The notes beneath the pieces are model-generated. The model did not search any database, was not told the origin of the DNA, and saw only the letters and a list, made by a program, of their open reading frames with translations. Source: MW101C3 sp943367595 (GTDB lineage Bacteria; Cyanobacteriota; Cyanobacteriia; PCC-6307; Cyanobiaceae). Taken from it: DNA of 64,000 nt. Where the stretch lies: NCBI GenBank assembly GCA_943367595.1, contig CALRJS020000012.1, positions 1 through 64,000 of the forward strand. Reading direction: 5' to 3'. Positions within the stretch are counted from its first letter, which is position 1. Every line of letters begins with the position of its first letter. Of the stretch, positions 51,372-59,884 are shown in pieces. Both the position numbers and the translations under genes were made by a program.

Positions 51372-51878
51372 TTGCCTCGGCCCTCAGGATTGGACTCCGA
51401 CCCCCTTCTCTCCAGCTTCTACGGCGTCGGATTCCGCCTCTGCCCCACGCCCAATCCGCAGCTGCAGCTGGTGTTGAGCGAAGACCGGGACATCGATCTT
51501 GTGGAGCTCGAAAAACTCTGCGATGCGGTGGGCTGGAGCCGCCGGCCGCTGCGGCGGGTGCGCAAGGCGCTGCAGCACAGCCTGCTGCGCGTGGGGCTCT
51601 GGCGCCACGATCCACGCGTGCCACGGCTGGTGGGCTTCGCGCGCTGCACCGGCGATGGCGTGCTGGAAGCCACGGTGTGGGATGTGGCGGTGCACCCGCT
51701 CTATCAGGGAGCGGGCCTGGGGCGGCAGCTGATGGCCTACGTGCTCGACCGCCTGCGCACCATGGAGGTGGAGCGCGTGAGCCTGTTCGCCGACCCCGAC
51801 GTGGTGGGCTTCTACCAGTCGCAGGGCTGGGAGCTGGAGCCGCGTCAGCGGCGCTGCGCCTTCTGGTACTCCCCCTGA
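51372..51878 (+). CDS. GNAT family N-acetyltransferase
   Basis: About 168 residues of the acetyl-CoA-dependent GNAT fold, similar to the Ycf52-type acetyltransferases of cyanobacteria. It begins with SSFYGVGFRLCPTPNPQLQL and has the core ATVWDVAVHPLYQGAGLGRQLM, which includes the Q/RxxGxG/A acetyl-CoA pyrophosphate loop. VERVSLFADPDVVGFYQSQGW near the end is the typical last helix-strand. The acceptor is unknown. No ATG suits the N-terminus; TTG 51372 or TTG 51390 are candidates. Confidence 0.82.
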   Translation: MPRPSGLDSDPLLSSFYGVGFRLCPTPNPQLQLVLSEDRDIDLVELEKLCDAVGWSRRPLRRVRKALQHSLLRVGLWRHDPRVPRLVGFARCTGDGVLEATVWDVAVHPLYQGAGLGRQLMAYVLDRLRTMEVERVSLFADPDVVGFYQSQGWELEPRQRRCAFWYSP

Positions 51879-51900
51879 CCACCCGTCCCGCCGCTCGCCC

Positions 51901-52608
51901 TCACAGCTGGTAGTAGCGGCGGGCGAGCTCGCCGGCCTCGGCGCCGTGGCGCCAGGCACGCCTGAGCCGCGCATTGCGCCAGGTGGTGCGCCACACCCCC
52001 AGCCGCCGCCAGCGCCTGCCTTCCACCCGCACCACCGGCCCCAGGCAGCGGACCGGCGCCCGCCGGCGCAGGCGCAGCACCAGGTCGAGGTCCTCCATCA
52101 GGGGCAGGGGACGCAGCCCACCGGCCCGCTCCAGCAGGCGCCGCGGCAGCAGCAGCCCCTGATCGCCGTAGGGCGTGCGCGCCCAGCGGCTGCGCAGCTC
52201 CACGCCCGCCTCCATCAGCCGCAGGGCCAGGCCAGGCTCCGGCACCTGCAGGCGGAAGTACCAGGCCGCTTCAGCCTGCCCCAGCGCCGCCCGCACCGGC
52301 TCCCACCAGCGCGGCGGCAGACGCAGATCGCCATGCAGGAGCAGCAGCCAGGGGGCGTCCGTGGCGGCCACCCCCGCCGCCAGCTGGGCACCCCGCCCCC
52401 CGGCGGCCTGCTGCAGCACCGCACCGGCCAGCCGCGCCAGCCGGCCGCTGCCATCGGAGCTGCCACCATCCACCACCAGCAGTTCGCTGATCAGCCCGGG
52501 CGGCGCCAGCGACAGATCGGCCAGCAGCAGGGGCAGGTGGGCCGCCTCATTGCGCACGGGGATCACCACGGCGATCCCCGGCGGTGCAGCGGCCGTCAGC
52601 GGTGCCAT
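51901..52608 (-). CDS. TIGR04283-type glycosyltransferase (arsenosugar-linked family)
   Basis: A 235-residue family 2 glycosyltransferase. The nucleotide-sugar site is IAVVIPVRNEAAHLPLLLADL with ELLVVDGGSSDGS, then LLLLHGDLRLP (a DxD-like position) and TPYGDQGLLLPRRL. The family is named for presumed arsenosugar biosynthesis, because it occurs with arsenic genes in cyanobacteria. It starts inside the end of the next gene on the same strand (13-base overlap), so the two are translated together. The biochemical role of the pair is not proven. Confidence 0.85.
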   Translation of the reverse strand: MAPLTAAAPPGIAVVIPVRNEAAHLPLLLADLSLAPPGLISELLVVDGGSSDGSGRLARLAGAVLQQAAGGRGAQLAAGVAATDAPWLLLLHGDLRLPPRWWEPVRAALGQAEAAWYFRLQVPEPGLALRLMEAGVELRSRWARTPYGDQGLLLPRRLLERAGGLRPLPLMEDLDLVLRLRRRAPVRCLGPVVRVEGRRWRRLGVWRTTWRNARLRRAWRHGAEAGELARRYYQL

Positions 52609-53237
52609 GGCGCCAGGTCGCCGACGCGGTCGAGATCGCTGCGCAGCGCCAGCAGGTTGGGCTCCAGACGGCATTGGCGGGCCAGCTGCAGGGTCTGCTC
52701 CAATACCGCCGAGGTGCCCCAGTCGATGCCACAGAACAGCGCAGGCTCAGGCCGGCGCAGACCGATCAGCCAATAACCACCGTCGGCGGCGGGGCCCAGC
52801 ACCAGGGGGCTGTGCTCCAGCGCCGCGAAAGCAGCGGCCAGATCCGCGCCCTCCAGCAGCGGCAGGTCGGTGCCGATCAGCACCACCCGCTGGGCCCCGG
52901 CGCGAAAGGCGCGCTGAAACTGGCGGGCGATGCGCACGCCCAGGTTGCCCTTCCCCTGCAGCGCCACCGCCTCAAGGCCTGCGCCGCGCCCCCAGCGCCC
53001 TGCCGCCCGCGGGCCCAGCCCCTCCACGGCCAGCAGCGGGGAGCAGTGGCCGGCAGCGGCCAGAACCCTGGCCACCACAAGGGTGTGGGCGGTGAGCCGG
53101 CGCTGGATCCGGGCCGCCGGTACGGCGCCGATGCTGGCACCCAGGCGCCGCTTGCAGCGGCCCGGGGCGGGCCAGCGCGCCATCACCACCAGAACACGCT
53201 GCCCCCTGGGTGAGGGAGCCGGCTCAACCTCGCTCAT
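52596..53237 (-). CDS. TIGR04282-type glycosyltransferase (DUF2064, arsenosugar-linked family)
   Basis: A 213-residue GT-A-like protein of the DUF2064 family: VLVVMARWPAPGRCKRRLG at the N-terminus resembles a nucleotidyltransferase loop. RVVLIGTDLPLLEGADLAAA holds the metal-binding Asp, and LGPAADGGYWLIGLRRP is the family hallmark. The family is named for arsenosugar biosynthesis from its gene neighbours. Here it is paired with the TIGR04283-type gene downstream (13-base overlap) and overlaps the protease stop upstream by four bases. Confidence 0.85.
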   Translation of the reverse strand: MSEVEPAPSPRGQRVLVVMARWPAPGRCKRRLGASIGAVPAARIQRRLTAHTLVVARVLAAAGHCSPLLAVEGLGPRAAGRWGRGAGLEAVALQGKGNLGVRIARQFQRAFRAGAQRVVLIGTDLPLLEGADLAAAFAALEHSPLVLGPAADGGYWLIGLRRPEPALFCGIDWGTSAVLEQTLQLARQCRLEPNLLALRSDLDRVGDLAPWHR

Positions 53238-54409
53238 CCAGGCGACTTGAGCTCCGCCGGTCGCATGTTGAGCGTGAGGGTCTGGTTGCCACGGCGCACT
53301 TTGATCGTCATCTCACTGCCGACCCGCACCTGATCCACCGCCACCTGCACCTCGGAGGGGCTGCGCACGGCCTTGTTGTCCACCTGTTCGATCAGGTCGC
53401 AGGGCTTGAGGCCCCCCTGCTCGGCGGGGCTGCGGGGCAGCACCTCCACCACCACCACACCCTGGACCTCCGGCAGCTCGCACTCGGAGGAGGTGGCGTT
53501 GATCTCCCGCGCCAGCTGGGGCGTGAGCGCCTGCAGGCGCACGCCGATGTAGGGATGCGAGGCGCGGCCTTTCTCCAGGATCTGGGCGGCGATCTGGCGG
53601 GCCAGGTTGACCGGGATCGCAAAGCTGAGGCCGGCCCCGGGCGCCTGACGGATGGCGGTGTTCACGCCGATCACCTGCCCCCGGTCGTTGATCAGCGGCC
53701 CACCGCTGTTGCCGGGGTTCACGGCCGCGTCGGTCTGGATGTAGGGCACCCGCTGGCCTTCGCCGATGGCATTGGTGCGCTGGATGGCGCTGATGATCCC
53801 GGCGGTGACGGTGTTGTCGAGCCCGAGCGGGTTGCCGATCGCGATCGCCCACTCCCCGGGCCGCACGCGGGCGGAATCCCCCAGCGGCGCCACAGGCAGC
53901 CCCTGGGCCACCACTTTCACCACGGCGATGTCGGTGAGCGGATCACTGCCGAGCACCTTGCCGGTGAAGCTGCGCCCGTCGGGCAGCGTGATCGACACCT
54001 CGTTGGCCCCCTCCACCACGTGGGCGTTGGTGATGATCACCCCGTCGGAGCGGGTGATGAAGCCCGAGCCCTGCCCCTGCTGCTGCTGAATCGCCGGTCC
54101 ACGGCCAAACAGGCCGCCCAGCGGGTTGATCACCCGCTTGACCGTGTCGATGCGCACCACGGCCGGACCCACCTTCTCGACCGCGTTGACGATGAAGCTG
54201 TTGCCCGTCTGCAGCGGCCCCGCCGGCGGGGCATCGCTCACCTTCGGCAGCGCGGGGGCACGATCGCTCTGGGGGAGCTGAGGCAGCCGGGGCAGGCCGG
54301 GCAGGTCCGGCAGGCTCACCGCGCAGCCGCTCATGGCGATCCCCAGCAGTCCGGCAGTGAGGCCAGCCCGTGGAAACCGGCGCGGACGGGAGAGACGGAC
54401 AGGGGACAT
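53234..54409 (-). CDS. HtrA/Deg-family trypsin-like serine protease with PDZ domain
   Basis: A 391-residue exported protease. The N-terminus is basic then hydrophobic, ending GIAMSGCAVS, a signal peptide possibly with a lipoprotein-like Cys. The catalytic triad is visible: His in ITNAHVVEG, Asp in PLTDIAVVKV and Ser in NPGNSGGPLI. One PDZ domain follows (YIGVRLQALTPQ to LKPCDLIEQVDN). Cyanobacterial relatives (HtrA, HhoA, HhoB) handle misfolded periplasmic or thylakoid-lumen proteins. It is divergent from dnaA, about 90 bases between starts. Confidence 0.92.
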   Translation of the reverse strand: MSPVRLSRPRRFPRAGLTAGLLGIAMSGCAVSLPDLPGLPRLPQLPQSDRAPALPKVSDAPPAGPLQTGNSFIVNAVEKVGPAVVRIDTVKRVINPLGGLFGRGPAIQQQQGQGSGFITRSDGVIITNAHVVEGANEVSITLPDGRSFTGKVLGSDPLTDIAVVKVVAQGLPVAPLGDSARVRPGEWAIAIGNPLGLDNTVTAGIISAIQRTNAIGEGQRVPYIQTDAAVNPGNSGGPLINDRGQVIGVNTAIRQAPGAGLSFAIPVNLARQIAAQILEKGRASHPYIGVRLQALTPQLAREINATSSECELPEVQGVVVVEVLPRSPAEQGGLKPCDLIEQVDNKAVRSPSEVQVAVDQVRVGSEMTIKVRRGNQTLTLNMRPAELKSPG

Positions 54410-54501
54410 CGCGAGCGGGCAGGCCAGGTCAGGATGCGCCTCAACGGAGGCCGCCCGCCTGGAAGGTCTCTGCCTATATTCGGCCCCCGGGCGTTGGGGT
54501 G

Positions 54502-55932
54502 GTGGTGCAGCAGGGTGATCAGCTGTGGCACCGAGTTCAGGATTCGCTTCAGGCCAATCTGAGCAAGCCCACCTTCGAAACCTGGATCCGTCCAGCCCGC
54601 TGTGCCGGCTTCAGCAATGGGGTGCTGCAGCTGGAGGCGCCGAACAGCTTCGCCTGCGGCTGGCTGCGCAAGAACTACCTCACCACCATTGCCGCCGTCG
54701 CCTCCGAGCTCGCCGGCCACGGTGTCGCCGTGGAGGTGTCCACCGCCCAGGCGGTCGCTGAGCAGGGCCCTGATGGGCTGCCGGAGTCCATGGGCGGCGA
54801 GGGGGGGCCGGTATCGGCCGGTGCCAGGGCGATGGCGGGCCCGTCCTCCGGCGGCCCGGTGCTGGCAGCCACCGCCAGCGGCGAAACGCCCAGGCGGCCG
54901 GCGCCGGGGCTCAACCCCCGCTATGTGTTCAACCGCTTCGTGGTGGGGCCCAACAGCCGCATGGCCCATGCGGCCTCGCTGGCGGTGGCCGAGGCGCCGG
55001 GGCGGGAATTCAACCCCCTGTTCCTCTGCGGGGGGGTCGGCCTGGGCAAGACCCACCTGATGCAGGCGATCGGCCACTACCGCGTCGAGATCGACCCGGA
55101 CGCGCGCGTCTTCTACGTGTCCACCGAGTCGTTCACCAACGACCTGATCCAGGCGATCCGCAAGGACGGCATGCAGAAGTTCCGCGACCGCTACCGGGCC
55201 GCCGATCTGATCCTGGTGGACGACATCCAGTTCATCGAAGGCAAGGAGTACACCCAGGAGGAGTTCTTCCACACCTTCAACGCCCTGCATGAGGCGGGGC
55301 GCCAGATCGTGATCGCCAGCGATCGCCCCCCCAGCCAGATTCCCCGCTTGCAGGAGCGCCTGATCTCACGCTTCTCGATGGGCCTGATCGCCGACATCCA
55401 GACCCCGGACCTGGAGACCCGCATGGCGATCCTGCACAAGAAGGCGGAGCAGGAACGCATGACCCTGCCGCGCGACCTGATCCAGTACCTGGCGGGCCGC
55501 TTCACCTCCAACATCCGGGAGCTGGAGGGGGCGCTCACCCGGGCCGTGGCCTTCGCCTCGATCACCGGTCTGCCGATGACGGTGGAATCAGTGGCGCCGA
55601 TGCTCGACCCGGTGGGCAACGAGGTGGTGGTGACACCGCAGCAGGTGGTGGAGAAGGTGGCCGAGGTGTTCGGTGTCAGCGTCGACGAGATGCGCAGCAG
55701 CAGCCGCAAACGGGCCGTGAGCCAGGCGCGCCAGGTGGGCATGTACCTGATGCGCCAGACCACCGATCTGAGCCTGCCGCGCATCGGCGATGTGTTCGGC
55801 GGCAAGGACCACAGCACCGTGATGTATGCCGTGGAGCAGGTGGAGAAGAAGCTGGCCAGCGATCCTTCTCTGGCCCGCCAGCTGCAGCAGGTGCGTGATC
55901 TCTTGCAGATCGACGGCCGTCGCCGGCGCTAG
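54502..55932 (+). CDS. dnaA: Chromosomal replication initiator DnaA
   Basis: Binds the replication origin and opens it. About 476 residues. Domain I starts LWHRVQDSLQANLSKPTFE, a short variable linker follows, and the AAA+ domain has Walker A (GGVGLGKTHLMQAIG) and Walker B (LILVDDIQFIEG). Domain IV has the DnaA-box-binding signature (LSLPRIGDVFGGKDHSTV). Three consecutive GTG codons (54499, 54502, 54505) are possible starts; 54502 gives the M-V-Q type N-terminus I expect for relatives. The neighbouring 90 bases show no cluster of DnaA boxes. Confidence 0.97.
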   Translation: MVQQGDQLWHRVQDSLQANLSKPTFETWIRPARCAGFSNGVLQLEAPNSFACGWLRKNYLTTIAAVASELAGHGVAVEVSTAQAVAEQGPDGLPESMGGEGGPVSAGARAMAGPSSGGPVLAATASGETPRRPAPGLNPRYVFNRFVVGPNSRMAHAASLAVAEAPGREFNPLFLCGGVGLGKTHLMQAIGHYRVEIDPDARVFYVSTESFTNDLIQAIRKDGMQKFRDRYRAADLILVDDIQFIEGKEYTQEEFFHTFNALHEAGRQIVIASDRPPSQIPRLQERLISRFSMGLIADIQTPDLETRMAILHKKAEQERMTLPRDLIQYLAGRFTSNIRELEGALTRAVAFASITGLPMTVESVAPMLDPVGNEVVVTPQQVVEKVAEVFGVSVDEMRSSSRKRAVSQARQVGMYLMRQTTDLSLPRIGDVFGGKDHSTVMYAVEQVEKKLASDPSLARQLQQVRDLLQIDGRRRR

Positions 55933-55971
55933 AGGCTGGTGGTGATCTGCAGCCGTTGATCGGCCCTTGGT

Positions 55972-56922
55972 TCAGGTGAGCGGCAGGCTGCGATCGAGGC
56001 CTTCCACTCGGCCCTGGAACACACTGCTGGCGGTGATGTCTTCCGCTTCGATCGTGATCAGATCCCGCTTGGTGAGGCCGCGCCCCATGGTGTTGAACAG
56101 CCGGTTCGCCTGGCGCATGCGGGCGCGATCGATGGCATTGCGGATCGATCGGGCATTGGCGAAGAACGGCAGCAGCATGCGGCGCTGGATATAATCAGAA
56201 AAAGCAATGCTGGCTTCATCGCTGAAGCGATAGCTTTCGCCGGCAAGAATCAGCTTGGCGATGGCCAGCAATTCTGGAGCAGTGTAATCCGGGAAGTCGA
56301 TATGGTTGGCAACACGGGAAGAGAGGCCGGGATTTGATTGATAGAAGATGTCCATCTTATCCTTGTAGCCCGCAAAGATCACCACCAGATCATCACGGTT
56401 GTTCTCCATCACCTGCAACAGGATTTCGATCGCCTCTGCGCCATAATCCCGCTCATTCTCAGGGCGGTAGAGGTAGTAGGCCTCATCGATGAACAGCACG
56501 CCGCCCATGGCCCGCTTGAGCATCTCCCGCGTCTTGGGGGCGGTGTGGCCGATGTACTGGCCCACCAGATCATCACGGGTGGCCGTGACCAGATGGCCTT
56601 TGCGCACGTACCCCAGCCGGTGCAGGATTTCGGAGATCCTTTCGGCCACAGTGGTTTTGCCGGTACCCGGGTGGCCTGTGAACGACATGTGCAGGCTGGG
56701 GGCCGCCGTGGCCAGCCCCACCTGCTTGCGGGCCCGCTCCACCACCAGCAGGGCAGCGATCTCCCGGATCCGCATCTTCACCGGCTTGAGCCCGATCAGT
56801 TCACGGTCGAGCTGATCAAGCACATCACCCACGCCGGTGCCTTCGTAGGCAGCCCGCAGATCCACCGGAGTGTCATCCGCCATCACCGGATCGGAGCTGG
56901 GGCCGACGGTGGAGGGGGCCAT
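55972..56922 (-). CDS. cbbX: Rubisco activase CbbX
   Basis: An AAA+ ATPase that removes inhibitory sugar phosphates from Rubisco. The 316-residue protein has Walker A (GHPGTGKTTVAERISEIL), Walker B (GVLFIDEAYYLYRP), sensor 1 and the pore-loop region (VGQYIGHTAPKTREMLKRA). The start ATG 56922 overlaps the stop of the acRAF gene by one base (TGATG), supporting it; ATG 56883 is an alternative. It is the last gene of the leftward carboxysome/CO2-uptake cluster. Confidence 0.94.
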   Translation of the reverse strand: MAPSTVGPSSDPVMADDTPVDLRAAYEGTGVGDVLDQLDRELIGLKPVKMRIREIAALLVVERARKQVGLATAAPSLHMSFTGHPGTGKTTVAERISEILHRLGYVRKGHLVTATRDDLVGQYIGHTAPKTREMLKRAMGGVLFIDEAYYLYRPENERDYGAEAIEILLQVMENNRDDLVVIFAGYKDKMDIFYQSNPGLSSRVANHIDFPDYTAPELLAIAKLILAGESYRFSDEASIAFSDYIQRRMLLPFFANARSIRNAIDRARMRQANRLFNTMGRGLTKRDLITIEAEDITASSVFQGRVEGLDRSLPLT

Positions 56923-57170
56923 CAGGGCACGAGGCGATCGATGGCCTCGGCGAACGCGGTTTCTGGTTCACCGATCGGGCCGTCCTCTGTTTCGCTGCGC
57001 AGGGTGAGGTTCACGTAGGTGCGCCCGAAGCTGATGTCCGGAAAGCGCCCGCTCTGCTCAGACAGATCGTTGAGCTGCTCGAGGAAGACGCGGGTGGTTT
57101 CGTAGTCGCCGAATTCCAACCGCCGCTCCAGACGTTCGGGTCGCTGCCGATGGGTCCAGGGTTGCTCCAT
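56922..57170 (-). CDS. Rubisco assembly factor acRAF (pterin dehydratase-like)
   Basis: An 82-residue protein of the pterin-4a-carbinolamine dehydratase fold found in alpha-carboxysome loci and shown in relatives to help Rubisco assembly. ERLERRLEFGDYETTRVFLEQL and RFPDISFGRTYVNLTLRSE match that family; the HHP catalytic motif of true dehydratases is not seen (FPDISF instead). It is cotranscribed with cbbX (one-base overlap) and follows chpX by 24 bases. Confidence 0.88.
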   Translation of the reverse strand: MEQPWTHRQRPERLERRLEFGDYETTRVFLEQLNDLSEQSGRFPDISFGRTYVNLTLRSETEDGPIGEPETAFAEAIDRLVP

Positions 57171-57193
57171 CTGGGAAACCTACTGCAGGGAAA

Positions 57194-58327
57194 TCATCCC
57201 GCCGCGGCGGCCAATCGGTCGGGCAGGCAGTCGATGCGCGCCACCCGCAGCCGCTCGATCCAGGCCATCGCATAGGCCCGATTGGCCTGTTGTTGGCTCG
57301 GGTCGCTGCTGGAGAGCGGATGGGGGAAGGTGCCGTCGATCGCCGCATTGGTGACGCAGAACATCGCCTTCTGAAAACTGGCGCAGATCTTCACCCGCAG
57401 ATCGCCCTCCCCCCGACCCCGGCCGCGGTACACCTCCAGCAACGCCGCCGGCAGATGGCGGCTCATGTCCTGCATCAGCAGGCTGGGCGGAATGCCCGCG
57501 CCCATCGTGGGCAGTGGATCGGCATAGAGCGCGCCGTACTGGAAGCAGGCCTGATCGATCGGGATCTGGCGGGCCTGCGCGTTGAACGACACCGTGCCGA
57601 GGAACGGGCTGCCCCTCAGGAACACCGCCTCCACATAGGGCACTGCCACATCACCCAGGAAGGTGAGGCCGGCGGCAGGCGGCAGGATCTCGAAGGGCAC
57701 ACCATCGAGCTCCACCGTGTAGCAGATCGGCTGGCCGGCAGCCGCCACCAGCCCCTCACGAATGAAGGCCACCACAGCGGCGATCGTGGCGACCTCACCG
57801 CGGCGGTGGGAAGCGGCGAGATCCAGAAACAGATCGCTCATCACCCGCCAGAACTGACCCAGCGCGCTGGCGGTGGCCGCCGAGCGGATCAACTCAGGCA
57901 GGAACTCCGGGAACAGAGGATCGAGCAGGGCCAGCAGCGGATCCCGGCGGCGCCGGTGGCCGATCACCACGGCGCAGTTCTGCTGGAAGGCAGGCGAATC
58001 GAGGTAGGCGTCGAGGCCGCCGGTGCCGTGCCAGAGCATCAGCCGCTGGCAATACTCGGCGTATTCGAAGTTGATGCGGTCGTGGATGAGGTGGCGCCAG
58101 AGCCGCTGCGGCGTGACCTCCCCATTGAGGAAGCGCAGCACCGGGAAGGGATTGAGAAATTCGCGCTGGGCCTGGTGGATGAGGTTGCGGCTGTAGGCAT
58201 CGAGCACCTCCCCGTAGCTCTCCAGCACCGCCACCACCTCCAGCAGATGCTCGGCGGAGTGATCGAGCAGCGGCACACCGGCCAGCAGGCGCTCCAGCAT
58301 CGCTGCCGCTTCGGGCTGCCGGGTCAT
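57194..58327 (-). CDS. chpX: CO2 hydration protein ChpX (CupB)
   Basis: A 377-residue subunit of the NDH-1 CO2-uptake complex, a carbonic anhydrase-like protein that converts CO2 to bicarbonate at the thylakoid membrane. It has the ChpX/ChpY features LWRHLIHDRINFEYAEYCQR and IPIDQACFQYGALYADPLP, and the C-terminal FQKAMFCVTNAAIDGTF. It overlaps ndhD4 upstream by four bases, so ndhF4-ndhD4-chpX form one unit. The low-affinity (constitutive) CupB type is inferred from this pairing. Confidence 0.93.
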   Translation of the reverse strand: MTRQPEAAAMLERLLAGVPLLDHSAEHLLEVVAVLESYGEVLDAYSRNLIHQAQREFLNPFPVLRFLNGEVTPQRLWRHLIHDRINFEYAEYCQRLMLWHGTGGLDAYLDSPAFQQNCAVVIGHRRRRDPLLALLDPLFPEFLPELIRSAATASALGQFWRVMSDLFLDLAASHRRGEVATIAAVVAFIREGLVAAAGQPICYTVELDGVPFEILPPAAGLTFLGDVAVPYVEAVFLRGSPFLGTVSFNAQARQIPIDQACFQYGALYADPLPTMGAGIPPSLLMQDMSRHLPAALLEVYRGRGRGEGDLRVKICASFQKAMFCVTNAAIDGTFPHPLSSSDPSQQQANRAYAMAWIERLRVARIDCLPDRLAAAAG

Positions 58328-59859
58328 CGCCCCATCCCCCCCGCAATCAGGCCATCAGGCACCGCCGGGGCAGGCAGAGCCGCCAGGCTGTGTGGCGCCC
58401 GGCTCATCGCCGTGGTGGTGGCTGTGGCAAGGGTGCCCAGTCCCTGCGGCGCCACCCCGAGCAGGAGAACCGCCACGGTGAGCGCAAGCGCCGGGATCTG
58501 ACGGGCCAGCGGCACCGCCGGCAAGGGCGTGTCGAGGTCGTCGGCCGGAGGGGAAAGACGACCGAAGAACACCCGGTTCACCAGCAGCAGGAAGTAGACC
58601 GCCGTGAGGCCCGAGCCCACCATGCACAGCACGGTGGCCAGCGGAAAGGCCACCAGGCTGCCACGGAACACCAGAAATTCGGAGATGAAGCCCGCCATGC
58701 CGGGGATGCCGGCACTGGCCATCACCCCGGCGATCATCAGCGAACCGGTGATCGGCAGACCCCGCTCCGGGTTGAGCAGGCCGCGCAGCACGTTCAGGTC
58801 GCGCGTGCCGGTGGTGGCATACACCACGCCCACCAGCAGGAACAGCAGCGCGGAGATCAGGCCGTGGCTCACCATCTGAAAGAGCGCACCCAGCAGGCTC
58901 ACCGGAGTGGCGGCGGCGGCCGCAAGCAGCACGTAGCCCATGTGGCCCACGGAGCTGTAGGCCACCATCCGTTTCATGTCCTGCTGCTGAATCGCCGCCA
59001 GCGAACCGAACAGCACCGACACCGCCGCCCAGCCCGCCAACCAGGGGGACATCAGCTGCCAGGCGTCGGGGAAGAGGCCAAGGCAGAAGCGCAGGAGCCC
59101 ATAGGTGCCGAGCTTCAGCAGCACGCCAGCCAGGAGCAGGGACACGGGCGTGGAGGCCTCGGTATGGGCATCCGGCAGCCAGGTGTGGAACGGAAACAGC
59201 GGGATCTTGATGCCGAACCCCACCAGCAGGGCCCCCATCAGCACCAGCTGAAGGCCCATGCCCAGCTGTTGGCCCAGCAGTGGCTGCAGGCTGAAATCGG
59301 CCGTGCCGGTGGCCAGCGCCAGGCCGAAGAAGGCGCCGAGGATCAGCACGCCGGAGACGGCGGTGAACAGCAGGAATTTCGTGGCCGCATAGGCCCGGTT
59401 GCTGCCGCCCCAGATGGCGATCAGCAGCCAGAGCGGAATCAGCTCCAGCTCGTAGAAGAGGAAGAACAGCAGCAGGTTCTGGGCCAGGAAGGCGCCGTTC
59501 ACTGCCCCGCTGATCAACAGCAGCAGGGCGTAGTAGAGGCGGGGACGCGGCGTGGAGGTGGTCGTGACCAGCGCCGCCGCCAGCGAGAGCGCCCCATTGA
59601 TCAGCACCAGCGGCAGCGACAGGCCGTCGATACCGAGCCGGTAGTCGAGGCCGAGGCTGCCCACCCAGGGCGCCATCTCCTCGAGCTGCAGCCCCGGAAT
59701 GGCGGGATCGAACTGCCACAGCACCCGCAGCGACCAGGCCACCTGCAACACCAGCAGCGCCAGGCAGGTGCGACGCAGACGTTCGCCGCTCACCTCACCG
59801 GGCCAGAGCAGCAGGGCGATGGCACCCAGCAGCGGAATCAGCAGCAGACCGCTCAACAT
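58324..59859 (-). CDS. ndhD4: NAD(P)H-quinone oxidoreductase subunit NdhD4
   Basis: A 511-residue antiporter-like subunit (about 14 helices) of the CO2-uptake NDH-1 complex. Family segments: VGSLGLDYRLGIDGLSLPLV, FFLFYELELIPLWLLIAIWG and TWLPDAHTEASTPVSLLLAG with the conserved lysine and histidines of the proton channel. YSSVGHMGYVLLAAA follows. It is 25 bases downstream of ndhF4 and overlaps chpX by four bases. Confidence 0.95.
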   Translation of the reverse strand: MLSGLLLIPLLGAIALLLWPGEVSGERLRRTCLALLVLQVAWSLRVLWQFDPAIPGLQLEEMAPWVGSLGLDYRLGIDGLSLPLVLINGALSLAAALVTTTSTPRPRLYYALLLLISGAVNGAFLAQNLLLFFLFYELELIPLWLLIAIWGGSNRAYAATKFLLFTAVSGVLILGAFFGLALATGTADFSLQPLLGQQLGMGLQLVLMGALLVGFGIKIPLFPFHTWLPDAHTEASTPVSLLLAGVLLKLGTYGLLRFCLGLFPDAWQLMSPWLAGWAAVSVLFGSLAAIQQQDMKRMVAYSSVGHMGYVLLAAAAATPVSLLGALFQMVSHGLISALLFLLVGVVYATTGTRDLNVLRGLLNPERGLPITGSLMIAGVMASAGIPGMAGFISEFLVFRGSLVAFPLATVLCMVGSGLTAVYFLLLVNRVFFGRLSPPADDLDTPLPAVPLARQIPALALTVAVLLLGVAPQGLGTLATATTTAMSRAPHSLAALPAPAVPDGLIAGGMGR

Positions 59860-59884
59860 GGCGGCACCTGTTCGGAAGAAAGGG

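Noticed and set aside
51384..51974. 196-codon minus-strand open frame opposite the GNAT gene
   Set aside because: Its residues show no domain, while the plus-strand frame has clear GNAT motifs.
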